Source: Burkholderia metallica
GTDB taxonomy: Bacteria > Pseudomonadota > Gammaproteobacteria > Burkholderiales > Burkholderiaceae
Direction: 5' to 3'
Length of the DNA: 64,000 nt
Assembly (NCBI RefSeq): GCF_902832845.1
Contig: NZ_CADFDB010000001.1
Coordinates: forward strand, 1,612,001-1,676,000
The translations under genes and the position numbers were made by a program. The notes below the pieces were generated by a model that saw nothing but the letters and a program-made list of their open reading frames with translations, was not told where the DNA came from and did not search any database. Of the stretch, positions 43,232 to 51,084 are shown piece by piece. The stretch's first letter is position 1. Each line of letters starts with the position of its first letter.

Positions 43232-43708
43232 TCAGATCGGGGTGGCAAGCAGCGTCTGCACGCGCGACGTGTCGTAGATCACGCGCTTGGTCTTGTAACG
43301 CAACCCGTCCGGCGTGCGCACGACCGTGTCGTAATACTTGCCGGCCTGGTACACGTTCGACTCGCCGTTGCTGCGCGTCTGCACGACCACGTAGTTGCTT
43401 TCGGTGTCGATCTCGCCGTCGCGCTCCGCGACGATCGTCAGCCCCGACGTCATGTGCCGGTACGTATGCTCTTCGTAGATGTTCGCGTGCCGCAGCGACA
43501 CCACGCGGTCGCGCAGCATCCGCTGGTTCGTGCAGTGGACGATCCCGACCGGCAGCCCGAGATCGGCGTTCTCCTTCGGCACGATTTCATACGTGCAGTC
43601 CTCGGTGAACATTTCCGGCCAGTGTTCGAGCCGGTCGTTGTCGAGGTGGCCGATATAGCGGTTCTGGAGCATGTAAATCTCGAACCACGTCTTCATGTCT
43701 TCCGTCAT
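43232..43708 (-). CDS. andAd: Anthranilate 1,2-dioxygenase, small (beta) subunit
   Basis: A 158-residue ring-hydroxylating dioxygenase beta subunit with the NTF2/cystatin-like fold. It shows MLQNRYIGHLDNDRLEHWPE, the early region common to such subunits, and HMTSGLTIVAERDGEI. It supports the structure of the AndAc trimer. It lies 15 bp after andAc and 21 bp before andAb in the operon. Confidence 0.92.
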   Translation of the reverse strand: MTEDMKTWFEIYMLQNRYIGHLDNDRLEHWPEMFTEDCTYEIVPKENADLGLPVGIVHCTNQRMLRDRVVSLRHANIYEEHTYRHMTSGLTIVAERDGEIDTESNYVVVQTRSNGESNVYQAGKYYDTVVRTPDGLRYKTKRVIYDTSRVQTLLATPI

Positions 43709-43723
43709 TTTTTCGCTCCCGCC

Positions 43724-44995
43724 TCAATAGCCCATCAGCTTCTGGTAGCCGACCCAGAACTTGCGGATCAGGCTTTCGGTGATCACCGTGTCCTGCTGGT
43801 CCGGATTGCCACGCGACATCTCGATCACCGACGTCGCATCGGCATCGCGCACCGTGCCGCGCTGGACGAGCTCGGTCGCTTCCGTGTCTTCCATCGAGAT
43901 GTAGCCGGCCGGCCCGACGAGGTTCGCCTGCTTGATGCGCAGCGCGCGCAGTTCGGGCGTGTCGTCCGCGTAGCCGAAGAAGTGGAAGATCAGTTCGAAG
44001 TTGTCGGGGCCTTTCGGCAGGATCTGGCGTGCGACCAGCGTGTTGTGGATCTGCTGGATCACGAGCTGCGGGAAGATCGGCTGGATATGGTTCGTGCAGT
44101 CCTCGTCGTATTCGGAAACGAGATCGAGGATCGATTCGTCTTCCAGATGGAAGCCCTCGTCGAACGAACGGATGTTCTGCTGCTTGTACGCGGCCGACGT
44201 GTCGTCGCCCGTCTTCGTCACCGTGATGATGCTGTGCAGCCCGTGGTTCGCATCGGGAATCGAGCGCGCCTTCATCCCGACGCGGAAGATGTTGAAGGTC
44301 GTATGGAACAGGTGCAGCATGCTCGCGTGATACGGGTCCTTCACGTTCTCCATGTACAGCTTCCAGTTCGACTTCGAATACTGGCGCGTGCAGCCGAGAT
44401 ACTCGATCGGCTTGTGGAAGATCCGGTCGATCCACGGGCGCATCTGATCGCCGAGATACTCGGGCAGCGGCGCGACCTCGTCGCTGAACGTCGCGAACAC
44501 GAGCCCGCGATAGCTGTCGACGCGCAGCTTGCGCAGCCCGTGCTGCTTCGGGTCGAAGTCGGCCGGCATCCCGGTCATCCCCTTCTGGCCGCGCCGGAAC
44601 GGCACGCCGAGCAGGTTGCCCGCGTTGTCGAAGCTCCACTGGTGATACACGCACGTATGCGAGCTCGCGTTGCCGCGCGACTTGCGGCACACCTGCGCGC
44701 CGCGGTGTGCGCAGCGGTTCACCCATGCGGAAAGCGTGCCGTCCTCGGTGCGCGTGACGACCACCGGCGTGTCGCCGACGAACGTGCTCTTGAAGTCGCC
44801 GGCGTTCGGGATTTCCGCTTCGAGCGCGACGAAGTTCCACGTCGGCCCGCGGAAGATGCGCTCCTGCTCGCGATCGTAGACCGCACGCGAGCTGAACACC
44901 TGGTACGGCACGCGCGAGCCGTCGTCGTGCGGAAAGCTCACGTCGGATGCGTCGCCGCGCTCGGCGAAAACGACGGGCGATTCAGTCTGCTCCAT
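43724..44995 (-). CDS. andAc: Anthranilate 1,2-dioxygenase, large (alpha) subunit
   Basis: A 423-residue Rieske non-heme iron oxygenase subunit. The Rieske ligands are C95, H97 (NRCAHRGAQVC) and C115, H118 (TCVYHQWSF). The mononuclear iron site lies near ENVKDPYHASMLHLFHTT, with H223 and H228, and Asp220 as the likely electron bridge. It converts anthranilate to catechol with loss of ammonia and CO2. The start at 44995 follows AAGGAG; an ATG 12 codons upstream lacks a ribosome site. First gene of the andAcAdAbAa operon, divergent from andR. Confidence 0.93.
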   Translation of the reverse strand: MEQTESPVVFAERGDASDVSFPHDDGSRVPYQVFSSRAVYDREQERIFRGPTWNFVALEAEIPNAGDFKSTFVGDTPVVVTRTEDGTLSAWVNRCAHRGAQVCRKSRGNASSHTCVYHQWSFDNAGNLLGVPFRRGQKGMTGMPADFDPKQHGLRKLRVDSYRGLVFATFSDEVAPLPEYLGDQMRPWIDRIFHKPIEYLGCTRQYSKSNWKLYMENVKDPYHASMLHLFHTTFNIFRVGMKARSIPDANHGLHSIITVTKTGDDTSAAYKQQNIRSFDEGFHLEDESILDLVSEYDEDCTNHIQPIFPQLVIQQIHNTLVARQILPKGPDNFELIFHFFGYADDTPELRALRIKQANLVGPAGYISMEDTEATELVQRGTVRDADATSVIEMSRGNPDQQDTVITESLIRKFWVGYQKLMGY

Positions 44996-45068
44996 GTCGG
45001 ACTCCTTGTGGTTCCGTTTCGTTGATTGCATGGAGCCGATTTTTGAAAAGCTAATATTCGCCGTCTAT

Positions 45069-45108
45069 CCGGAAAGTGCGATTGCGGCGGCGCAATATCC
45101 ACTTTCGG
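45069..45108. promoter_or_regulatory. Inverted repeat between andAc and andR, candidate AndR operator
   Basis: Left arm CCGGAAAGTGCGATTGC (45069-45085) and right arm GCAATATCCACTTTCGG (45092-45108) pair as AAAGTG-N2/3-ATTGC. The centre lies 94 bp upstream of andAc and about 113 bp upstream of andR. Placement suits control of both genes by the AraC-type regulator. The repeat is seen; binding is inferred. Confidence 0.55.
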
Positions 45109-45201
45109 CGGATTTCTGCGCTAGCATGACGGCACACGCGACCGGCGCACGATCGAGACCCATTGATCGGATCGAAGCGCGCGCCGTCTACTCCAAGGCC
45201 G

Positions 45202-46167
45202 ATGCCCATGTCCCCAACGTCGTTCGAGCCGCTCGCGCTGCGCGCGCACCGGCTGTTCGAGTCCCGCGATCTCGACGAGACGCGCGAGCGGATCTCGCGC
45301 GTGATGCAGCCGCATGCGCTGCTGCCGGGCGGCCGCGGCCGGGGCGCATCGCACATGGATTTCGTCCGGCTCGGCGGGCTCGGAATGGGCACGATCGCGT
45401 TCGGCGACGCGATGCGCGTACAGGTCGACGCGGTCGACGGCTATTACCTGCTGATGTTCTGCCTGTCCGGCCAGGCCGAGGTGCGCGCGATGGGGCGGCA
45501 GCTCGGCGTGGACGGCCAGACCGGCGTGCTGTGCGCACCCGGCGAGCGCTTCGACGCGGTGCTGTCGGCCGATTGCGAGCAGTTCGTGCTGCGCATCGAC
45601 GCGGCGACCGTCGGTTCGCTGACCGGCGACCCGCGTGCGACGCTCGACCCCGTGCTGCACGTCAGCGACGCCGCACTCGCCGCGTGGCGCCAGCAGTTGA
45701 TGCTGGTCGCACGCTCGCCTGAACTGCTCGAACGCGCGAATGCGAACCCGCGTGTGGCGTCGCAGCTCGAGCACTTGCTGATCGACCTGCTGATCGAGGG
45801 CCATCCGCCGTCCGTGCTGCGGGCGTCGCACCGCGACCCGGCGCCGGGCTTCGTGCGCCGCGCGCAGGAGTTCGTGAACGCGCACTACGCGCAGTCGCTG
45901 CAGCTCGCCGATATCGTTCAGGCCGCCAACGTGCCGGAACGCACGCTGCGCGACGCGTTCCTGCAGTTCCGCGGGATGAGCCCGATGCAATACCTGCGTG
46001 CGACACGGCTCGACCATGCGCGCGAGTTGCTGCGCGGCGCGGCGTCCGGCCGGCGGATCGCCGATGTCGCGCTCGATTGCGGGTTTACGCACCTTGGACG
46101 GTTCGCGATCGCGTATCGGGAGAAGTTCGGCGAATCGCCGTCGGAGACGCTCGACGGGCAGCGGTAA
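45202..46167 (+). CDS. andR: AndR-like AraC/XylS-family activator
   Basis: A 321-residue AraC/XylS regulator. The N-terminal part (about 1-200) is the AraC-binding-like effector domain found in XylS and AntR relatives ([40 protein letters not shown]). The C-terminal DNA-binding domain has two helix-turn-helix units ([40 protein letters not shown], then [13 protein letters not shown]). Its divergent position beside andAc marks it as the anthranilate-responsive activator. The ATG at 45202 is used; one two codons later is equally possible. Confidence 0.88.
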   Translation: MPMSPTSFEPLALRAHRLFESRDLDETRERISRVMQPHALLPGGRGRGASHMDFVRLGGLGMGTIAFGDAMRVQVDAVDGYYLLMFCLSGQAEVRAMGRQLGVDGQTGVLCAPGERFDAVLSADCEQFVLRIDAATVGSLTGDPRATLDPVLHVSDAALAAWRQQLMLVARSPELLERANANPRVASQLEHLLIDLLIEGHPPSVLRASHRDPAPGFVRRAQEFVNAHYAQSLQLADIVQAANVPERTLRDAFLQFRGMSPMQYLRATRLDHARELLRGAASGRRIADVALDCGFTHLGRFAIAYREKFGESPSETLDGQR

Positions 46168-46317
46168 TCGTTGTCAAGGCGGCGGGCCGGACGCTTCCAC
46201 GCGACGACTTGCCGGTCGTGTGGCAAGCGCCGGCACGGCATCGCGCCGCCCTTTTCCACATTCGGCAGCGGATGCCGAAAATGACAGTTAGTTGCGATTT
46301 ATGGAATCAACGCCGAG
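46168..46317. other. Gap between converging andR and catR
   Basis: A 150-bp gap. TTCGGCA (46261-46267) and TGCCGAA (46273-46279) form a 7-bp hairpin with a 5-nt loop, without a strong T run on either strand. It may serve as a weak terminator. Confidence 0.35.
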
Positions 46318-47208
46318 TCACCCCGCCGCGGCGATCATCTCTCGCGCAATCGCGCAAAACGCGGCCGTCGCCGCGCTTTCGCCGTGCAGCCGGCGGCTCA
46401 TGATGATCGGCGACGTCGCGGCCGGCTCCGGCAACCGTCGATAGACAACCCCCTTCACGCGCACGCCTTCCACGCTCTCCGGCACCAGCGACACGCCGAC
46501 CTGCGCGGCCACGAGCCCGAGCGCCGTCTGCAGCTCGCGCACTTCGTGAACGGCCGCCGGCACCAGCGCGCCGTCGCGCAGCGCGGACAGCTGCTGATCG
46601 GCGAAGCTCGGCCGCGGCGTGCTCGGATAGACGATCAATGTCTCGTTCGCGATATCCGCGAGCGTCAGCGGCCGGCCCGGATCGGCGAGCGGATGCCCGA
46701 CCGGCAGCGCCGCAATCAGCTTCTCCTCGATCAGCGCCTCGCGCACCAGCTGGTCGTCGTCGAAGCGCAGCCGGCCGAACCCCACGTCGATCCGCCCGCC
46801 CTTCAGCGCGCCGAGCTGTTCGAGCGTGAACATTTCGATCAGCGACAGCTCGACGTCCGGCTGCGCCTCGCGAAACGCGCGGATCACGTCCGGCAGCGCG
46901 CCGTACAACGTCGACGGCACGAAACCGATCACGATCCGCTCCGACAGCTGCGCGAGCCGCCGCGTGAGCGGGCCGAGTTCGTCGGCCTGGTCGGCCAGAC
47001 GCTTCGCCTGCGCATAGAACACGCGCCCCGCATCGGTCAGCTTCAGCGGCCGCGCCCCGCGCTCGAACAGCGGCAACCCGATCTCGTCCTCGATCGCCTG
47101 GAGCTGGCGGCTCAGCGGCGGCTGCGTCATGTGCAACCGCTCGGCCGCCCGCGTGATGTTCATTTCCTCGGCGACGGCGATGAAGTAGCGGAGCTGACGC
47201 AATTCCAT
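46318..47208 (-). CDS. catR: CatR, LysR-family regulator of the catechol genes
   Basis: A 296-residue LysR regulator of the CatR/BenM/ClcR group. The helix-turn-helix is at residues 1-60 (MELRQLRYFIAVAEEMNITR, MTQPPLSRQLQAIEDEIGLP), and the effector domain carries ERIVIGFVPSTLYGALPDVI, a signature stretch of this group. It normally activates the cat genes with cis,cis-muconate. It is divergent from catB with 91 bp between starts; a palindrome lies just upstream. The start at 47208 gives the standard N-terminus. Confidence 0.9.
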   Translation of the reverse strand: MELRQLRYFIAVAEEMNITRAAERLHMTQPPLSRQLQAIEDEIGLPLFERGARPLKLTDAGRVFYAQAKRLADQADELGPLTRRLAQLSERIVIGFVPSTLYGALPDVIRAFREAQPDVELSLIEMFTLEQLGALKGGRIDVGFGRLRFDDDQLVREALIEEKLIAALPVGHPLADPGRPLTLADIANETLIVYPSTPRPSFADQQLSALRDGALVPAAVHEVRELQTALGLVAAQVGVSLVPESVEGVRVKGVVYRRLPEPAATSPIIMSRRLHGESAATAAFCAIAREMIAAAG

Positions 47209-47210
47209 TT

Positions 47211-47227
47211 CATGCCTCAAAGGTATG
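47211..47227. promoter_or_regulatory. Candidate CatR operator in the catR-catB gap
   Basis: CATGCC-N5-GGTATG is an imperfect palindrome with one mismatched pair, lying 3 bp from the catR start and about 75 bp from catB. Spacing between the arms fits a LysR recognition site. It is the clearest symmetric element in the short gap; function is inferred from position. Confidence 0.5.
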
Positions 47228-47299
47228 GAAGTAGTCGGAAAGAGTGTTGGACGACGCGGGGCGGGAATTCCTACCATGTGCACCAACAGGAGGAATCGC

Positions 47300-48433
47300 A
47301 TGATAGCAACTGCCGCCACCATCGAACGCATCGACACGCTGCTCGTCGACGTGCCGACGATCAGGCCCCACAAATTGTCGGTCGCCACGATGAACTGCCA
47401 GACCCTCGTGCTGGTCCGCGTTCGATGCACGGACGGTATCGAAGGCGTCGGCGAAGCGACGACCATCGGCGGCCTCGCGTACGGCGAGGAGAGCCCGGAA
47501 AGCATCAAGGTCAACATCGACACCTACTTCGCGCCGCTGCTGCAGGGCATGGACGCGACGCGCCCGGGTGCCGCGCTCGCGCGTGCCCGCAAGCTGTTCC
47601 AGGGCAACCGTTTCGCGAAGTGCGCGATCGAGACCGCGCTGTTCGATGCGCAGGCGCGCCGCCTCGGCGTGCCGCTGTCGGAACTGTTCGGCGGCCGCCG
47701 GACCGACGCGGTCGATGTCGCATGGACGCTCGCGAGCGGCGACACGCAACGCGACATCGCGGAAGCCGAGGCGATGCTCGATGCGCGCCGCCATCGCGCA
47801 TTCAAGTTGAAGATCGGTTCGAACGCGGTCGCCGACGACGTCGCTCACGTGATTGCGATCAAGCGTGCGCTCGGCGATCGCGGCGACGTGCGCGTCGACG
47901 TAAACCAGGCATGGAGCGAGACCGACGCGATCTGGGCCGGTGCGCGCCTGGCGGAAGCCGGCGTGAGCCTCGTCGAGCAACCGATCGCCGCGACCAATCG
48001 CGCGGGGCTGAAGCGCCTCACGCAGCTCGCGCACGTGCCGATCATGGCCGACGAGGCGCTGCACGGCCCCGTCGATGCGTTCGCGCTCGCGCAGGATCGC
48101 GCGGCCGACGTGTTCGCGGTGAAGATCGCGCAGTCGGGCGGCCTGCAGGGCGCGGCGAGCGTGGCATCGATCGCGGCGGCGGCCGGCATCGAACTGTACG
48201 GCGGCACGATGCTCGAGGGTGCGGCCGGCACGATGGCGTCCGCGCAACTGTTCAGCACGTTCGACTCGCTGAAATGGGGCACCGAGCTGTTCGGCCCGTT
48301 GCTGCTCACCGAGGAAATCCTCGTCGAGCCGCTGCGCTACGCGGATTTCAAGCTGCACCTGCCGGCGACGCCCGGCCTCGGCATCACCTTCGACTGGGCC
48401 CGCATCGAACGGATGCGACGCGACGCCCGCTGA
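47300..48433 (+). CDS. catB: Muconate cycloisomerase
   Basis: A 377-residue enolase-superfamily enzyme. Catalytic lysines are in the AFKLKIGS motif (Lys169 and Lys171); metal ligands are Asp200 in VRVDVNQAW, Glu226 in SLVEQP and Asp251 in PIMADEAL. It converts cis,cis-muconate to (+)-muconolactone with a divalent metal. The start at 47300 has a strong AGGAGGAA site. First gene of the catBAC operon, opposite catR. Confidence 0.92.
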   Translation: MIATAATIERIDTLLVDVPTIRPHKLSVATMNCQTLVLVRVRCTDGIEGVGEATTIGGLAYGEESPESIKVNIDTYFAPLLQGMDATRPGAALARARKLFQGNRFAKCAIETALFDAQARRLGVPLSELFGGRRTDAVDVAWTLASGDTQRDIAEAEAMLDARRHRAFKLKIGSNAVADDVAHVIAIKRALGDRGDVRVDVNQAWSETDAIWAGARLAEAGVSLVEQPIAATNRAGLKRLTQLAHVPIMADEALHGPVDAFALAQDRAADVFAVKIAQSGGLQGAASVASIAAAAGIELYGGTMLEGAAGTMASAQLFSTFDSLKWGTELFGPLLLTEEILVEPLRYADFKLHLPATPGLGITFDWARIERMRRDAR

Positions 48434-48464
48434 CCCCACAGGACAACCGAAAACGGAGACACAC

Positions 48465-49367
48465 ATGGACAAGCAAGCCATCGATGCACTGCTGAAGACC
48501 TTCGACGACGCCGCCGAAAAGCCGGGCAACCCGCGCGTGCGCGCGATCGTCAACCGGATCGTGAAGGACATCTGCTACACGATCGAGGACTTCGACGTGC
48601 AGCCGAGCGAATTCTGGACGGCCCTGAACTTCCTGAACGAAGCCGGCCGCGAATTCGGGCTGATCGCCGCGGGCCTTGGCCTCGAGCGCTTCCTCGACGT
48701 GCGCATGGACGAAGCCGAGGAAAAGGCCGGCATCCAGGGCGGCACGCCGCGCACGATCGAAGGGCCGCTGTATGTCGCCGGCGCGCCGGAGTCGGTCGGC
48801 CATGCGCGCCTCGACGACGGCACCGATCCGGGCCAGACGCTGATCATGCGCGGCCAGGTGCTCGGCCAGGACGGCGTGCCGCTCGCGAACGCACTGGTCG
48901 AGGTGTGGCACGCGAACCATCTCGGCAACTACTCGTATTTCGATCAATCGCAGCCCGCGTTCAACCTGCGCCGCTCGATCCGCACCGATGCCGACGGCCG
49001 CTACAGCTTCCGCAGCGTGCTGCCGGTCGGCTACAGCGTGCCGCCGGGCAGCAAGACCGAGCAACTGCTCGACCAGCTCGGCCGCCACGGGCATCGTCCG
49101 GCGCACATTCACTTCTTCGTTTCGGCGGACGGTTATCGTAAGCTGACGACGCAGATCAACATCGACGGCGATCCGCATCTGTGGGACGACTTCGCGTTCG
49201 CGACGCGCGACGGGCTGATCCCGCCGGTGAAGCAGGCCGAAGGCGCGGAAGGCAAACCGTATGGCGTCGACGGGCAGTTCGCGCTGATCGACTTCGATTT
49301 CTCGCTGCTCAAGGAAAAGCAGGACGTGCCGGCGAGCGAAGTCGAGCGTGCCCGCGCGCAGGCTTGA
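48465..49367 (+). CDS. catA: Catechol 1,2-dioxygenase (intradiol)
   Basis: A 300-residue intradiol dioxygenase. The Fe(III) ligands are visible: Tyr103 (GPLYVAGAP), Tyr190 (PVGYSVPP), His214 and His216 (RPAHIHFF). The helical N-terminal dimer domain covers the first 95 residues. It cleaves catechol to cis,cis-muconate and so links AndA (anthranilate to catechol) with CatB. It lies 31 bp after catB with an AACGGAGAC ribosome site. Confidence 0.94.
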   Translation: MDKQAIDALLKTFDDAAEKPGNPRVRAIVNRIVKDICYTIEDFDVQPSEFWTALNFLNEAGREFGLIAAGLGLERFLDVRMDEAEEKAGIQGGTPRTIEGPLYVAGAPESVGHARLDDGTDPGQTLIMRGQVLGQDGVPLANALVEVWHANHLGNYSYFDQSQPAFNLRRSIRTDADGRYSFRSVLPVGYSVPPGSKTEQLLDQLGRHGHRPAHIHFFVSADGYRKLTTQINIDGDPHLWDDFAFATRDGLIPPVKQAEGAEGKPYGVDGQFALIDFDFSLLKEKQDVPASEVERARAQA

Positions 49368-49410
49368 GCGGCCTTTCCGTTCGACGAATCGACAACGCAA
49401 GGAGTACAGG

Positions 49411-49701
49411 ATGCTGTTTCATGTGGAAATGACCGTCCGTCTGCCGACGGACATGGACCCGGTCAAGGCGGCCACGCTGAAGGCCGAGGAAAAGGCGATG
49501 TGCCAAAGGCTGATGAACGAAGGCACCTGGCGGCATCTGTGGCGGATCGCCGGGCAGTATGCGAACGTCAGCATCTTCGATGTGCAAAGCGTGCAGCAGC
49601 TGCATGACCTGCTCAGCCAGTTGCCGCTGTTTCCGTATATGGAGATGGAAGTGCGGGCGCTGTGCCGGCATCCTTCTTCCATTCGGGACGACGATCGGTG
49701 A
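49411..49701 (+). CDS. catC: Muconolactone delta-isomerase
   Basis: A 96-residue small isomerase with the typical MLFHVEMTVRLPTDMDP start and NVSIFDVQSVQQLHDLLSQL and LFPYMEMEVRALCRHPSS stretches. It makes 3-oxoadipate enol-lactone from muconolactone. The start at 49411 has a GGAG site (aaggagtacagg). Last gene of catBAC; the enol-lactone hydrolase (catD/pcaD) is not in the window. Confidence 0.94.
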   Translation: MLFHVEMTVRLPTDMDPVKAATLKAEEKAMCQRLMNEGTWRHLWRIAGQYANVSIFDVQSVQQLHDLLSQLPLFPYMEMEVRALCRHPSSIRDDDR

Positions 49702-49709
49702 ATCCGGCA

Positions 49710-49747
49710 GCGGCTCATGCTGCCGGGTATCCGGCGGCATGAGCCGC
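49710..49747. terminator. Long hairpin after catC, no T run
   Basis: GCGGCTCATGCTGCCGG (49710-49726) pairs with CCGGCGGCATGAGCCGC (49731-49747), one mismatch, 4-nt loop. It is symmetric for both strands and lies between the converging catC and the last T6SS-run gene. Neither side has a T run, so it may act as an mRNA 3' end stabiliser or with Rho rather than as an intrinsic terminator. Confidence 0.55.
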
Positions 49748-49791
49748 GAGACATGGTGTCGCGGTGGCGCTACGCAAACCTGCATGAACGA

Positions 49792-50556
49792 CTATTCGAC
49801 TGTCGGCAACGACTGGGCGAATTCGAACCCATCGCCGACTTGGTCGAGCGTCCAGCGACGCGGCGCGTGCAGCTTTACCCATCGAGTGCGTTCGCGGTCG
49901 TCGGATACACGCCCGATCGACATTTTGGCCTTGCCCGTCGAGTAGTTCACACTGAGCGTACGCACGGCGCCCGTATTACGCATCACGGAGAAGTTGTCAT
50001 AGCCGATCAGCATGAAATTCCGATCCTGCCACCGAAACGTATAGGTGGTCGATCCCATTTCCCAACTCCCAGCGCTGGCAAAGCGACCCAGCCTGACCTG
50101 CAACGTACCCCGGTCGATGCTCACGTTCCCCTCTTCCAAGGCATCCGCCAGACACGGTGATTCCCGGGTCGGTATCAGCGTTTCGTTTCGCAGCGCGAGA
50201 GCGTACTGCCCATCTGGCTGTGCAAAGGCGACGACAAGGATGCGCGGATTCGCGTCGAACGGACTCTCGCACATGCCGTCATCAGATATCACGTTCGCGG
50301 GATCATTGTCACGCAGAACCAGCGCAAGGTCGTCGCGGCCATCGCCGTTCAGATCGCCCTTCGTCTGAAATTCGAGCTTCCAGCCCTTTGGAACAAAGTC
50401 TTCGGGCTTTCCAGCGAGCGGCACGATGAGTGGGGACGGTACATCTTGAGCCGCCACGCGAACGGACACGATGGCGCCAAGCCAAATTGCCAGTCCTAGC
50501 TGTTTAGAGAACCCGAAGGGCTTGCTCCCACTCAGAATAGATTGCGCGACTTTCAC
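49792..50556 (-). CDS. Secreted hypothetical protein at the end of the T6SS run
   Basis: A 254-residue exported protein starting at a GTG (50556) that overlaps the tssJ stop (GTGA). A signal peptide is visible (LGLAIWLGAIVSVRVAAQ). The mature part contains KGDLNGDGRDDLALVLRDND, an FG-GAP/EF-hand-like D-x-N-x-D-G loop that may bind calcium, and an otherwise beta-rich sequence (YTFRWQDRNFMLIGYDN). I do not recognise a defined function. Its tight coupling to tssJ suggests it belongs to the T6SS unit, perhaps as a periplasmic accessory or immunity-type protein. Confidence 0.78.
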   Translation of the reverse strand: MKVAQSILSGSKPFGFSKQLGLAIWLGAIVSVRVAAQDVPSPLIVPLAGKPEDFVPKGWKLEFQTKGDLNGDGRDDLALVLRDNDPANVISDDGMCESPFDANPRILVVAFAQPDGQYALALRNETLIPTRESPCLADALEEGNVSIDRGTLQVRLGRFASAGSWEMGSTTYTFRWQDRNFMLIGYDNFSVMRNTGAVRTLSVNYSTGKAKMSIGRVSDDRERTRWVKLHAPRRWTLDQVGDGFEFAQSLPTVE

Positions 50557-51071
50557 TTAGGCATGTCCTCCATCATCTGTAATCTGCTCGACGTCAGGTC
50601 GAGGCGTAAAGGCTTATCCGGATCAAGCTTCTTTTTCTCGATAACTCGTCTCCAGTCTCCGGCGGCTCCGGGGGCGCGATACAACGCAACGATCGCCACA
50701 TACGCCGTCTCGCGTTGCATCGGTTGAGACAAGCTCGACGAAGCGCCGGGGTTTACAACAGCCGACATATCGGCCTGCAGATCCTGAGCCAGCACGGCCC
50801 GATCGTTCTTCAGCAGATCCTCATACGACGCAGCGTCGAACAACTTGCGATCCTTCAACTGATAGACACGAACGGCAACCGATGTCGGTCGGCCCGCATC
50901 GTCCGGGTTCAACGCCGCGCGCGCAGTCAAATCGACGTCAAGCACCTTCACCTGCTTGAAAAATACGGCGCGATACGCATTCGACGACGCGTCCGACACC
51001 GACTGCCAGGCACCACACCCTGACAGCAGCAATACGGCGGCAGCGGTCGCCGCACTTACTCGATGGAACAT
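50553..51071 (-). CDS. tssJ: TssJ, T6SS outer-membrane lipoprotein
   Basis: A 172-residue lipoprotein: signal peptide with lipobox LLLSGC (Cys at about 19), followed by the TssJ beta-sandwich (VKVLDVDLTARAALNPDDAG, RPTSVAVRVYQLKDRKLFD, YVAIVALYRAPGA). TssJ anchors the TssJLM membrane complex at the outer membrane by binding the periplasmic part of TssM. The ATG at 51071 is used; a GTG two codons upstream is possible. It lies 13 bp after tssG. Confidence 0.92.
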   Translation of the reverse strand: MFHRVSAATAAAVLLLSGCGAWQSVSDASSNAYRAVFFKQVKVLDVDLTARAALNPDDAGRPTSVAVRVYQLKDRKLFDAASYEDLLKNDRAVLAQDLQADMSAVVNPGASSSLSQPMQRETAYVAIVALYRAPGAAGDWRRVIEKKKLDPDKPLRLDLTSSRLQMMEDMPK

Positions 51072-51084
51072 GGACACTCCGGAA

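Noticed and set aside
42602-45025. Long plus-strand frame (about 807 codons) across andAa to andAc
   Set aside because: Shadow of four well-recognised dioxygenase genes on the minus strand.
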